Source: Methylobacterium terricola (lineage in GTDB: Bacteria; Pseudomonadota; Alphaproteobacteria; Rhizobiales; Beijerinckiaceae). Taken from it: a stretch of 47,310 nucleotides of DNA. Numbering within the stretch: the first letter of the stretch is position 1; every line of letters starts with the position of its first letter. Below the pieces are notes generated by a model. That model saw only the letters and a list, made by a program, of their open reading frames with translations, was not told where the DNA came from and ran no database searches. The stretch spans positions 1 through 47,310 of the forward strand of contig NZ_VDDA01000034.1 in NCBI RefSeq assembly GCF_006151805.1, given 5' to 3'. Of the stretch, positions 41,399-47,310 are shown one piece after another. Both the position numbers and the translations under genes were made by a program.

Positions 41399-42418
41399 TC
41401 AGTCGCGGGCCGCCGTCCAGGTGGTTCGTCCCTCGAGCGGATAGGCCGGGTCGGTATAGCCCGGCGTCGAGGGATGGCCCGCCGGCACCAGGCCGTCGAC
41501 CAGGGCCTCGTCCTCGGGGGTGAAGCGGTAGGCCAGCGCCCCGGCGTAAGCCTGCCACTGCGCGAAGGTGCGGGGGCCGGCGATCACCGCCGTCACGGCG
41601 CGGTTGTTGAGCACCCAGGCCACCGCGAAGTCGATCACCGAGGCGCCCTTCGCCTCAGCATGGCGCTTGAACGCCTCGGCGATGCGCAGGCTCTCGGGCC
41701 GCCACTCGGTCTGCATCATGCGGGTGTCGCCGCGCCCGGCGCGGGTGCCCTCGGGCGGGGCCTCGCCGGGGCGGTACTTGGCGGTCAGCACCCCGCGGGC
41801 CAGCGGCGAGTAGGGCACGACGCCCAGGCCGTAATGGGCGCAGGCCGGCAGGTGCTCGACCTCCGGCATCCGGTTGAGGGCGTTGTAATAGGGCTGGCTC
41901 GCCGCCGGCCGGTCGATGCCGTGCTCGTCGCAGAGGCGGCAGATCTCGGCGACCCGCCAGGCGCGGTGGTTCGAGACCCCGAAATACCGCACCTTGCCGG
42001 CCCGGATCAGGTCGGCCATCGCCCGCACGGTCTCGGAGAGCGGGGTCTCGTGGTCCTCCTTATGGAGGTAGTACAGGTCGATCCGGTCGGTGTTCAGCCG
42101 CCGCAGGCTGGCCTCGCAGGCCTGGACGATGTGGGCGCGCGACAGGCCGCGGTCGTTCGGGCCAGGGCCCATCGCGTTCGCCACCTTGGTGGCGAGCACC
42201 CAGGCGTCGCGGTCGCGGGCGATGGCCCGGCCCACCACCTCCTCCGAGCGCCCCTCGGTATAGGCGTTCGCGGTGTCGATGAAGTTGATGCCCCGATCGC
42301 GGGCATCGGCCACGATGCGCGCGGCCTCGTCGTCGGGGGTCGGCCCGCCGAACATCATGGTGCCGAGGCAGAGTTGTGAGACCTTAAGGCCGGATCGGCC
42401 GAGCGTGCGGTACTCCAC
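41399..42418 (-). CDS. Aldo/keto reductase
   Basis: The 339-residue NADPH-dependent oxidoreductase starts at GTG 42418 with AGGAGAGG upstream (MEYRTLGRSGLKVSQL). The catalytic tetrad is visible: Asp48 and Tyr53 (FIDTANAYTEG), Lys78 (LATKVAN) and His119 (YYLHKED). The late AVTAVIAGPRT block binds the cofactor phosphate. It belongs to the YghZ/Tas-like group that reduces varied aldehydes. There is no operon partner; the 39-residue gene and MFS gene on the other strand begin about 185 bp away. Confidence 0.9.
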   Translation of the reverse strand: MEYRTLGRSGLKVSQLCLGTMMFGGPTPDDEAARIVADARDRGINFIDTANAYTEGRSEEVVGRAIARDRDAWVLATKVANAMGPGPNDRGLSRAHIVQACEASLRRLNTDRIDLYYLHKEDHETPLSETVRAMADLIRAGKVRYFGVSNHRAWRVAEICRLCDEHGIDRPAASQPYYNALNRMPEVEHLPACAHYGLGVVPYSPLARGVLTAKYRPGEAPPEGTRAGRGDTRMMQTEWRPESLRIAEAFKRHAEAKGASVIDFAVAWVLNNRAVTAVIAGPRTFAQWQAYAGALAYRFTPEDEALVDGLVPAGHPSTPGYTDPAYPLEGRTTWTAARD

Positions 42419-42602
42419 GGGCGTTCCTCTCCTGATGACGGCCCTCGCCACGGCGACGGCCGTTGTCCCGATGATGGCGTTTGCGTGACCGTGGCGGCGC
42501 GTCCGCACCGGCCGGCCTGCACGTTGTGGATGCCGGGGTTTTCCCCTTCTTCACCCCGTTCGGCAAGCTCGCGTTAAGCACGGAATCGCGAAGATCCCGC
42601 CC

Positions 42603-42722
42603 ATGATCATCGCAGCCCTCTCCCTCGCCTTCTGCGCCGCCGGCGCCCTCATCCTGGCTCTCGGGGCCGTCGTCACGGTCGAGCCGCCGCGGGACCACCC
42701 GCACGGGGCCGGCCTGCTCTGA
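42603..42722 (+). CDS. Small membrane peptide, 39 residues
   Basis: ATG 42603 to TGA 42722 encodes one long hydrophobic helix (IIAALSLAFCAAGALILALG, then AVV) and a short charged tail. It lies 34 bp before the MFS gene on the same strand and could be its leader or partner. The ribosome site is weak, so the call is tentative. Confidence 0.4.
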   Translation: MIIAALSLAFCAAGALILALGAVVTVEPPRDHPHGAGLL

Positions 42723-42756
42723 CGCGCCCGAGGACAGTACGCCCGAGGCGCGCGGC

Positions 42757-43956
42757 ATGCCCGCCGCGCTGCCGCGCTTCCTCCTCGTCTATGCCGCGCT
42801 CTATGCCGGCTACGGCCTGACCACGCCGTTCCTGCCCGCGCTGCTCAACCAGCGCGGGCTCTCGCCGACCGAGGTCGGGCTGGTGCTCGCCGCCGGCACC
42901 GGCATCCGCCTCGCCGCCGGTCCGTTCGCGGGCCTGATCGCCGACCGGCTCGCCGCCGGCCGGGGCGTGCTCGCGGTCTTCGCTGCCCTCTCGGCCTCGA
43001 GCGCCCTTCTCTATCTCGCCGGCCACGGCTTCGCCGGGCTGCTGCTGGCGGGCCTCGCCCATGCCGCCGCCACAGCCCCGCTGGCGCCGCTCGCCGATGC
43101 CCTGGCGCTGCCGGCCGCGGCGGCCTGCCGCTTCGCCTACGGCACCGTGCGCGGCGCCGGCTCGGCGGCCTTCATCGCCGGCACCCTGGCGGCCGGGCAG
43201 GCCGTGGCCCTCCTCGGGCTCTCGGCCCTGCCGGTGGCCGGCGCCCTCGCCTTCGCGGCGCTGGCGGGGGCGAGCCTGCGGCTGCCGACGGCCACGACGG
43301 GCGATGCCGGGACGCCGGCCACCGCCGGGGCCGGGATGCTGCTGCGCTCGCGCCCGTTCCTGCGCCTCGTTGCGGTCGCCGCCCTGGTGATCGGCAGCCA
43401 CGCCGTCCACGACGCCTTCGCGGTGATCCGCTGGCGCGGGGCGGGCTTGGGCGCCATGACCGTGAGCCTGCTCTGGGCCGAGGCGGTGGCGGCGGAGGTG
43501 CTGGTCTTCCTCGTCCTCGGTCCGCCGCTCCTCGCCCGAATCGGCCCCGGCGGCGCCCTGGCGCTGGCGGCGGGCGCCGGCATCCTGCGCTGGTCGGCGG
43601 CGGCGCTCACCGTCGCCCTGCCGGCCCTCGTCGCCATCCAGGCCCTGCACGGGCTGACCTTCGCACTCCTGCATCTCGCGGCGATGCGGATCCTCGCGCG
43701 GACGGTGCCGCCCGGCCTCGCGGCGACAGCCCAGACCCTCTACGGCACCCTCGGCCTGGGGCTCGCCACCACGCTCGCGACGCTCGCGGCGGGCCCGCTC
43801 TACGATCGCCTCGGTGCGGGGGCGTTCTGGGTGATGGCGGCGGCCTGCGCGGCAGCCCTGCCGCTGGTGCGGGGCCTGGGCGGGCGAGAGCCGGACGAGC
43901 CGGGACCGGACGGGCGAGGACTGGATCGCGACACGGGCAGGTCCAGGGCCTCATAA
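42757..43956 (+). CDS. MFS transporter, HcaT (phenylpropionate permease)-like
   Basis: The 399-residue inner-membrane protein has about twelve hydrophobic segments. The opening LLVYAALYAGYGLTTPFLPA, the RGLSPTEVGLVLA loop, the FAYGTVRGAGSAAFI segment and LHGLTFALLHLAAMRI match the MFS_1-like/HcaT group of transporters. The C-terminus has a charged EPDEPGPDGRGLDRD tail. The substrate is unknown, since the group is broader than phenylpropionate. Confidence 0.82.
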   Translation: MPAALPRFLLVYAALYAGYGLTTPFLPALLNQRGLSPTEVGLVLAAGTGIRLAAGPFAGLIADRLAAGRGVLAVFAALSASSALLYLAGHGFAGLLLAGLAHAAATAPLAPLADALALPAAAACRFAYGTVRGAGSAAFIAGTLAAGQAVALLGLSALPVAGALAFAALAGASLRLPTATTGDAGTPATAGAGMLLRSRPFLRLVAVAALVIGSHAVHDAFAVIRWRGAGLGAMTVSLLWAEAVAAEVLVFLVLGPPLLARIGPGGALALAAGAGILRWSAAALTVALPALVAIQALHGLTFALLHLAAMRILARTVPPGLAATAQTLYGTLGLGLATTLATLAAGPLYDRLGAGAFWVMAAACAAALPLVRGLGGREPDEPGPDGRGLDRDTGRSRAS

Positions 43957-44029
43957 GAACTAGTACGACCGGATCATTGTCATGGTACGCCGCGACGTGC
44001 CTTAAGCGCCGGTCACCGGAGACCGCGCG

Positions 44030-44704
44030 ATGCCGTCGCTGATCATGAAAGACCCGGAGGCGGACGATCCGGAGCGGGCCTCAGCCCCGGCCCTGCCCGC
44101 CGGCATCCAGGCCCATCTCGGCGCGAGCCTGCGCGCCGCCTACGACGATGCGGCGTCGCCGCCCTGCGGGCGGCTGGAGGATCTCGTCGCCCGCCTCGTC
44201 GCGGCGCTCGCCGGCCTCGACGCCGCCCCCGCGGAAGCGTTCCGCCATGGCCTCATCGCGGAGGTGCCGCGGCTGCGGCGCCGGGCCCTGACCCTGTGCA
44301 ACAACCACGCCCGCGCCGACGACCTGGTGCAGGAGACCCTGCTGAAGGCCTTGGCGGCGCAGGACCGGTTCACGCCCGGCACGCATCTCTCGGCCTGGCT
44401 CTACACCATCCTGCGCAACTGCTTCTATTCCGAGTACCAGAAGCGGGCGCGCGAGGTCGGCGACCCCGACGGGCTGTTCGCCGCGAGCCTCGTCTCCCTG
44501 CCGGCCCAGGACGGCAATCTCGACCTGCGCGACGTGCAATCCGCCCTCGATCGCCTGGTGCCGGATCAGCGTGAGGCGCTGCTGCTCTCGGCCGTCCACG
44601 ACCTCTCCTACGAGGATATCGCGATGGCGATGGAGTGCCGGGTCGGCACCGTCAAGAGCCGGATCAACCGCGCCCGGGCGCGGCTGGCGGAAATGCTGGG
44701 CTGA
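44030..44704 (+). CDS. ECF sigma factor (EcfG/ECF15-like) with N-terminal NepR-like anti-sigma domain
   Basis: 224 residues; ATG 44030 has GGAG eight bases upstream. Residues about 23-57 read GIQAHLGASLRAAYDD and then RLEDLVARL. This is the pattern of NepR, the anti-sigma factor of the alphaproteobacterial general stress response (IQ-x-HLG-x-x-LRA-x-YD). Residues about 72-140 are sigma region 2 (NHARADDLVQETLLKAL; LSAWLYTILRNCFYSEYQKR) and 165-222 region 4 (LVPDQREALLLSAVHDLSYE; CRVGTVKSRINRARARL), of the EcfG type. Plain EcfG is about 180 residues without this extension. NepR normally blocks the sigma factor and is removed by phosphorylated PhyR, so this looks like an autoinhibited single chain. 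No PhyR or separate nepR gene lies in the window. Confidence 0.85.
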   Translation: MPSLIMKDPEADDPERASAPALPAGIQAHLGASLRAAYDDAASPPCGRLEDLVARLVAALAGLDAAPAEAFRHGLIAEVPRLRRRALTLCNNHARADDLVQETLLKALAAQDRFTPGTHLSAWLYTILRNCFYSEYQKRAREVGDPDGLFAASLVSLPAQDGNLDLRDVQSALDRLVPDQREALLLSAVHDLSYEDIAMAMECRVGTVKSRINRARARLAEMLG

Positions 44705-44711
44705 GGATCCT

Positions 44712-44999
44712 TCAGCGCCCGCAACCGACGCAGATGCCGCTGTCGATCCGGTCGTCGGTGCGCTCCATGCGCGTACGGTCGTCGATGCGGCGCTCGATTC
44801 GCGCGTCGGGCTGGCCCGGACGCGGCATGACTTGGCCGACCGAGCTGGTGTTCGGCGCCGTGATGGTGGAGCGCGGCCCGCCGCCGGTCCCGGTCTGGTC
44901 GGGCAGAGGCTGGGCGTGGGCCCGGATCGAGGCGAGGCCGCCGGCTGAAACGAGCGCACCGAGGAGGAGCGCGCGGGTGAGCGAACGCGATGCGGGCAT
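44712..44999 (-). CDS. Small secreted protein, 95 residues
   Basis: ATG 44999 follows AGGAG. A signal peptide covers about residues 1-29 (SLTRALLLGALVSAGGLASI, cleavage after AHA). The mature part is hydrophilic, begins QPLPDQTGTGGGPRSTI, is rich in Arg/Asp (ERRIDDRTRMERTDDRID) and ends with a Cys pair (ICVGCGR). The family is not recognised. It converges on the sigma-factor gene, leaving only 7 bp between their stops. Confidence 0.65.
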   Translation of the reverse strand: MPASRSLTRALLLGALVSAGGLASIRAHAQPLPDQTGTGGGPRSTITAPNTSSVGQVMPRPGQPDARIERRIDDRTRMERTDDRIDSGICVGCGR

Positions 45000-45114
45000 G
45001 CTGGGCTCCTGTCGCAGGAGGATGAGCGTCGCGGCCCGAGGCGGGGCCGTGCGCAGGGTCCAACGCGGCAGGGGAGCGGCCGTTGCGCCGCTCCGGAAAC
45101 CGGCCCTCGATCCC

Positions 45115-45225
45115 TCAGCTGCGCCGGTGCGTGTCGGGCAGGTCGCGCTGGTCGGGGTGGTGACCGAACACGCCGACGGCGACCAGGACGACGATGAGCC
45201 CGAGGGCGGCCAGGAACACCTGCAT
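45115..45225 (-). CDS. Small membrane peptide, 36 residues
   Basis: ATG 45225 has a near-ideal ribosome site (AAGGAG, six bases). A single membrane helix (VFLAALGLIVVLVAVGVFG, residues 3-21) is followed by a His/Asp/Arg tail (HHPDQRDLPDTHRRS). It lies 115 bp upstream of the 95-residue secreted protein on the same strand and may be co-transcribed. Function is unknown. Confidence 0.6.
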   Translation of the reverse strand: MQVFLAALGLIVVLVAVGVFGHHPDQRDLPDTHRRS

Positions 45226-45531
45226 GACGACTCCTTCGCACGAGGACGGGCCGGGACCGGACCCCGCGCGCTCCCTATCAAGATCCGCGCCACCTTCTGG
45301 CGGGTGGCGATAACCGCCGTCCCATGACAGCCGGACGACGCCGGCGGGACGACAGATCGCCCAATCTGCATGCCGAGGAGACGGATTGCCAAGGATTTCA
45401 TCCGCCGGCCGGTTTCGCCCGTGGGTCCGCGGCCGGTCCGCCACGGTCGCGCGCACGCGCCGCAGCGGCCCGAGGGGAACGCCGGTCCGGTCCTGCCGTT
45501 GCCCCGGTCCGATTCCCGACCGGACAGACCC
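45226..45531. other. Divergent intergenic region
   Basis: It lies between the 36-residue peptide and the Gly/Ser-rich protein. A stem with CGCCACC (45288-45294) and GGTGGCG (45303-45309) arms lies about 65 bp upstream of the peptide gene and might be regulatory. No other feature was recognised. Confidence 0.4.
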
Positions 45532-45855
45532 ATGACGCGCCCCATGCCGATCCGCACCTCCCTCCTCGCCCTCGCGCTCGTTGCCGGCACTGCGACCTTC
45601 GCCGCCGCCCAGGGCATCAACAACGGCTCGGGCGTCGCCGCGCCGTCGAGCGGCAATACCGGCTCCGGCATGTCGAGCCAGCCTCCAGGCACCGGCATCG
45701 GCGGCAACAACCCCGGCAGCATGGGCTCGACGGGCTCGCAGGGATCGAGCGGCGGCAACATGGGCGCGGGCCCCACCGTGCAGCGCGACGGCCCGACGGG
45801 CAGCGGCGCCCCTGGCACCGGCCCCGGCTCGCAGAAGAACGGCACCGCCCGCTGA
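45532..45855 (+). CDS. Small secreted Gly/Ser-rich protein, 107 residues
   Basis: The signal peptide (LLALALVAGTATFAAAQ) ends near residue 27. The mature part is low-complexity Gly/Ser/Asn/Pro (GINNGSGVAAPSSGNTGSGM, then repeated GSTGSQGSSGG-type runs) without Cys, so it is likely disordered. ATG 45532 and ATG 45544 are both possible starts. Proteins of this kind are common in Methylobacterium-like genomes, but no role is known to me. It lies 109 bp before the tartrate dehydratase gene. Confidence 0.6.
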   Translation: MTRPMPIRTSLLALALVAGTATFAAAQGINNGSGVAAPSSGNTGSGMSSQPPGTGIGGNNPGSMGSTGSQGSSGGNMGAGPTVQRDGPTGSGAPGTGPGSQKNGTAR

Positions 45856-45964
45856 GACCGGGGCACCGGGATCCCGGCGCCGACACCTCGCGCGCACGTC
45901 GCATTTGTCAGCGCCGGCCCCGGCCCCTACGAGACGAGGCGATCGCACTCGCCAGGATCCTTCC

Positions 45965-47134
45965 ATGCGCATCACCGCCATCCGCGACATCGTCGCGCCG
46001 ATCAAGTCGGACATCGCCAACGCCTGGATCGACTTCTCGACCATGACGGCGAGCGTGGTCGCGGTGGTGACCGATCAGGTGGTCGACGGCCGCCCGGTCG
46101 TCGGTTTCGGCTTCAACTCGAACGGCCGCTACGCGCCGCAAGGGCTGTTGCGCGAGCGCTTCATCCCGCGCCTGCTCGCCGCCGCCCCGGACGATCTCCA
46201 GGGCGAGGACGGCCTGATCGACCCCCACCGGGCCTGGGCGGCGATGATGCGCAACGAGAAGCCCGGCGGCCACGGCGAACGCTCGGTGGCGGTCGGCGTC
46301 CTCGACATGGCGCTCTGGGACGCGCTCGCGAAGGCCAAGGGCGTGCCGCTCTGGCGGCTCCTCGCCGACCGCTACCGCGGCGGGGAGGCCGACCCGACCG
46401 CCTGGGTCTATGCCGCCGGCGGCTACTATTATCCGGGCAAGGGCCTCGACGCGCTCAAGGACGAGATGCGCTCCTACCTCGACCGCGGCTACAGCACCGT
46501 GAAGATGAAGGTCGGGCTGGTGCCGCTCGCGGAGGACGTGGCGCGGATCGAGGCGGTGCTGGGGGTGCTGGGCGGCGACGGCGGCCGGCTCTGCGTCGAC
46601 GTCAACGGCCGCTTCACCCTGGAGGAGGCGATCCGCTTCGGCCGGGCGGTCGCCCCGTTCGGCCTGCGCTGGTACGAGGAGCCGGTCGATCCCCTCGACT
46701 ACCTGGCGCATGCGGCGCTCGCCACGACCTATGACGGCGTGCTCGCCACCGGCGAGAACCTGTTCTCGCATCAGGACGCCCGCAACCTGATCCGCCACGG
46801 CGGCTTAAGGCCGGACCGGGACATCCTCCAGTTCGACCCCGCCCTGTCCTACGGGCTGGTCGAGTACCTGCGCACCCTCGAGGTCTTGCGCGCCCATGGC
46901 TGGTCGCCGCGCCGCTGCGTGCCCCATGGCGGCCACCAGTTTGCCCTCAACATCGCGGTGGGCCTGGGTCTCGGCGGCAACGAGAGCTACCCGGACGTCT
47001 TCGCCCCCTTCGGCGGCTTCGCCGATGCGGTGCCGGTGCGGGACAGCCGGGTCGCGATGCCGGACGTGCCCGGCATCGGCTTCGAGGTAAAGAGCGCGCT
47101 CTACGCGGTGATGAGGCCGCTGGAGCGCGGGTGA
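45965..47134 (+). CDS. tarD: D-tartrate dehydratase (enolase superfamily)
   Basis: The 389 residues are exactly the length of the characterised Bradyrhizobium enzyme, and similarity is high throughout: NAWIDFSTMTASVVAVVTD, GFNSNGRY, EKPGGHGERSVAVG, YAAGGYYYPGKGLD, GENLFSHQDARNL, PHGGHQFALNI, LGLGGNESYPD. It removes water from D-tartrate to give oxaloacetate. Catalytic Lys182 (VKMKVG) and His321 (PHGGHQ) are present, as are the Mg ligands Asp212 (VDVNGR), Glu238 (WYEEP) and Glu264 (GEN). No tartrate transporter or regulator adjoins, and an IS element begins 54 bp downstream. Confidence 0.93.
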   Translation: MRITAIRDIVAPIKSDIANAWIDFSTMTASVVAVVTDQVVDGRPVVGFGFNSNGRYAPQGLLRERFIPRLLAAAPDDLQGEDGLIDPHRAWAAMMRNEKPGGHGERSVAVGVLDMALWDALAKAKGVPLWRLLADRYRGGEADPTAWVYAAGGYYYPGKGLDALKDEMRSYLDRGYSTVKMKVGLVPLAEDVARIEAVLGVLGGDGGRLCVDVNGRFTLEEAIRFGRAVAPFGLRWYEEPVDPLDYLAHAALATTYDGVLATGENLFSHQDARNLIRHGGLRPDRDILQFDPALSYGLVEYLRTLEVLRAHGWSPRRCVPHGGHQFALNIAVGLGLGGNESYPDVFAPFGGFADAVPVRDSRVAMPDVPGIGFEVKSALYAVMRPLERG

Positions 47135-47188
47135 GGCCTCGCAGCACGCCGCTGCCGGAACGCCCCGAAGACGAGTGAGCCCCTCTCA

Positions 47189-47310
47189 GAGCCTGTTTGA
47201 CTGATTGAGCCAGTCGCGCGTTGTCGTTGGCAGGAGGAGCCGATGTGGACGCAGGCGGATCGCGATCTCTACAAGGACGACGGCCGTCGCTATCCGAGTG
47301 ACCTGACGGA
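47189..47310 (+). mobile_element. IS5-family insertion sequence, left end (partial at window edge)
   Basis: GAGCCTGTTTGAC at 47189-47201 is a typical IS5-family (IS427-like) terminal repeat. The transposase gene begins 42 bases further in. The other end lies outside the window, so target duplication cannot be checked. Confidence 0.65.
47243..47310 (+). CDS. IS5-family transposase, N-terminal end (partial at window edge)
   Basis: ATG 47243 is preceded by AGGAGG. The 22 visible residues (MWTQADRDLYKDDGRRYPSD, then LT) match the conserved start of IS5/IS427-group transposases (R-YPSDLTD). Its subgroup appears to match the decayed fragment at 169-405 rather than the C-terminus at 1-116. Confidence 0.75.
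   Translation, partial: MWTQADRDLYKDDGRRYPSDLT

Noticed and set aside
43956..43980. EcfG-type promoter (GGAAC-N16/17-CGTT) before the sigma-factor gene
   Set aside because: Only AGAAC with TTGT at 16 bases is present, so both boxes are imperfect. This is not enough to claim autoregulation.
1..47310. IS5-family transposase parts at both window edges, suggesting a composite transposon
   Set aside because: The C-terminus at 1-116 (RYERR type) and the N-terminus at 47243 (YPSDLT type) appear to belong to different IS5 subgroups, and the terminal repeat at 47189 has no exact partner near 117-150.

Overview
The window looks like chromosomal DNA of a Methylobacterium-like alphaproteobacterium (Rhizobiales/Hyphomicrobiales). 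The evidence is a very high G+C content (about 70% by eye), many GTG starts, an EcfG/NepR-type stress sigma factor, a SWIB-domain basic protein, a D-tartrate dehydratase close to the Bradyrhizobium type, and several families of dispersed palindromic repeats of the kind common in this group. No rRNA, tRNA or CRISPR array was seen.

Layout. 1-1235 is transposase debris: an IS5-type C-terminus, a second IS5-type fragment with an internal deletion, a frameshifted IS256-type remnant, and a 120-bp palindromic repeat. 1236-9814 is a coherent catabolic locus. On the minus strand it holds a polyamine-type ABC importer (ATPase, binding protein, two permeases), a GntR/FCD regulator, an Asp/Glu-racemase-superfamily enzyme and an iron alcohol dehydrogenase. 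Divergent from these are an amidase and a hydroxyisourate-hydrolase-like protein with altered signature residues. 10548-13112 holds an orphan Liv-type binding protein and a secreted HSL-type esterase. 13335-15491 is a chemoreceptor. 15763-21303 is a TetR regulator diverging from an RND efflux adaptor and pump. 21555-22139 is an unrecognised protein built from two copies of one domain. 22318-27112 is a complete branched-chain amino-acid-type ABC importer, followed by a DUF1445 hydro-lyase-like enzyme and a LysR regulator (to 29083). 29204-30914 is a deleted paiB relic facing a MocR-type regulator that may start at CTG. 31224-34372 is an HD-GYP protein diverging from a second chemoreceptor. 34530-38147 is a 1205-residue autotransporter whose passenger is a PAP2-type acid phosphatase. 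38266-43956 mixes small proteins, two MFS exporters, a SWIB protein and an aldo/keto reductase. 44030-45855 holds a sigma factor that appears to carry its own NepR anti-sigma domain, plus three small membrane or secreted proteins. 45965-47134 is D-tartrate dehydratase, and a new IS5-family element begins 54 bp after it and runs off the window.

Two points stand out. The first is the apparent NepR-EcfG fusion at 44030-44704, a single-chain version of the general-stress anti-sigma/sigma pair. The second is the 1236-9814 locus, where import, ring-opening-type, amidase, isomerase/decarboxylase-type and dehydrogenase functions lie around one regulator. It may be an undescribed pathway for a nitrogenous heterocycle or amide. 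All calls come from reading the sequence without database searches.
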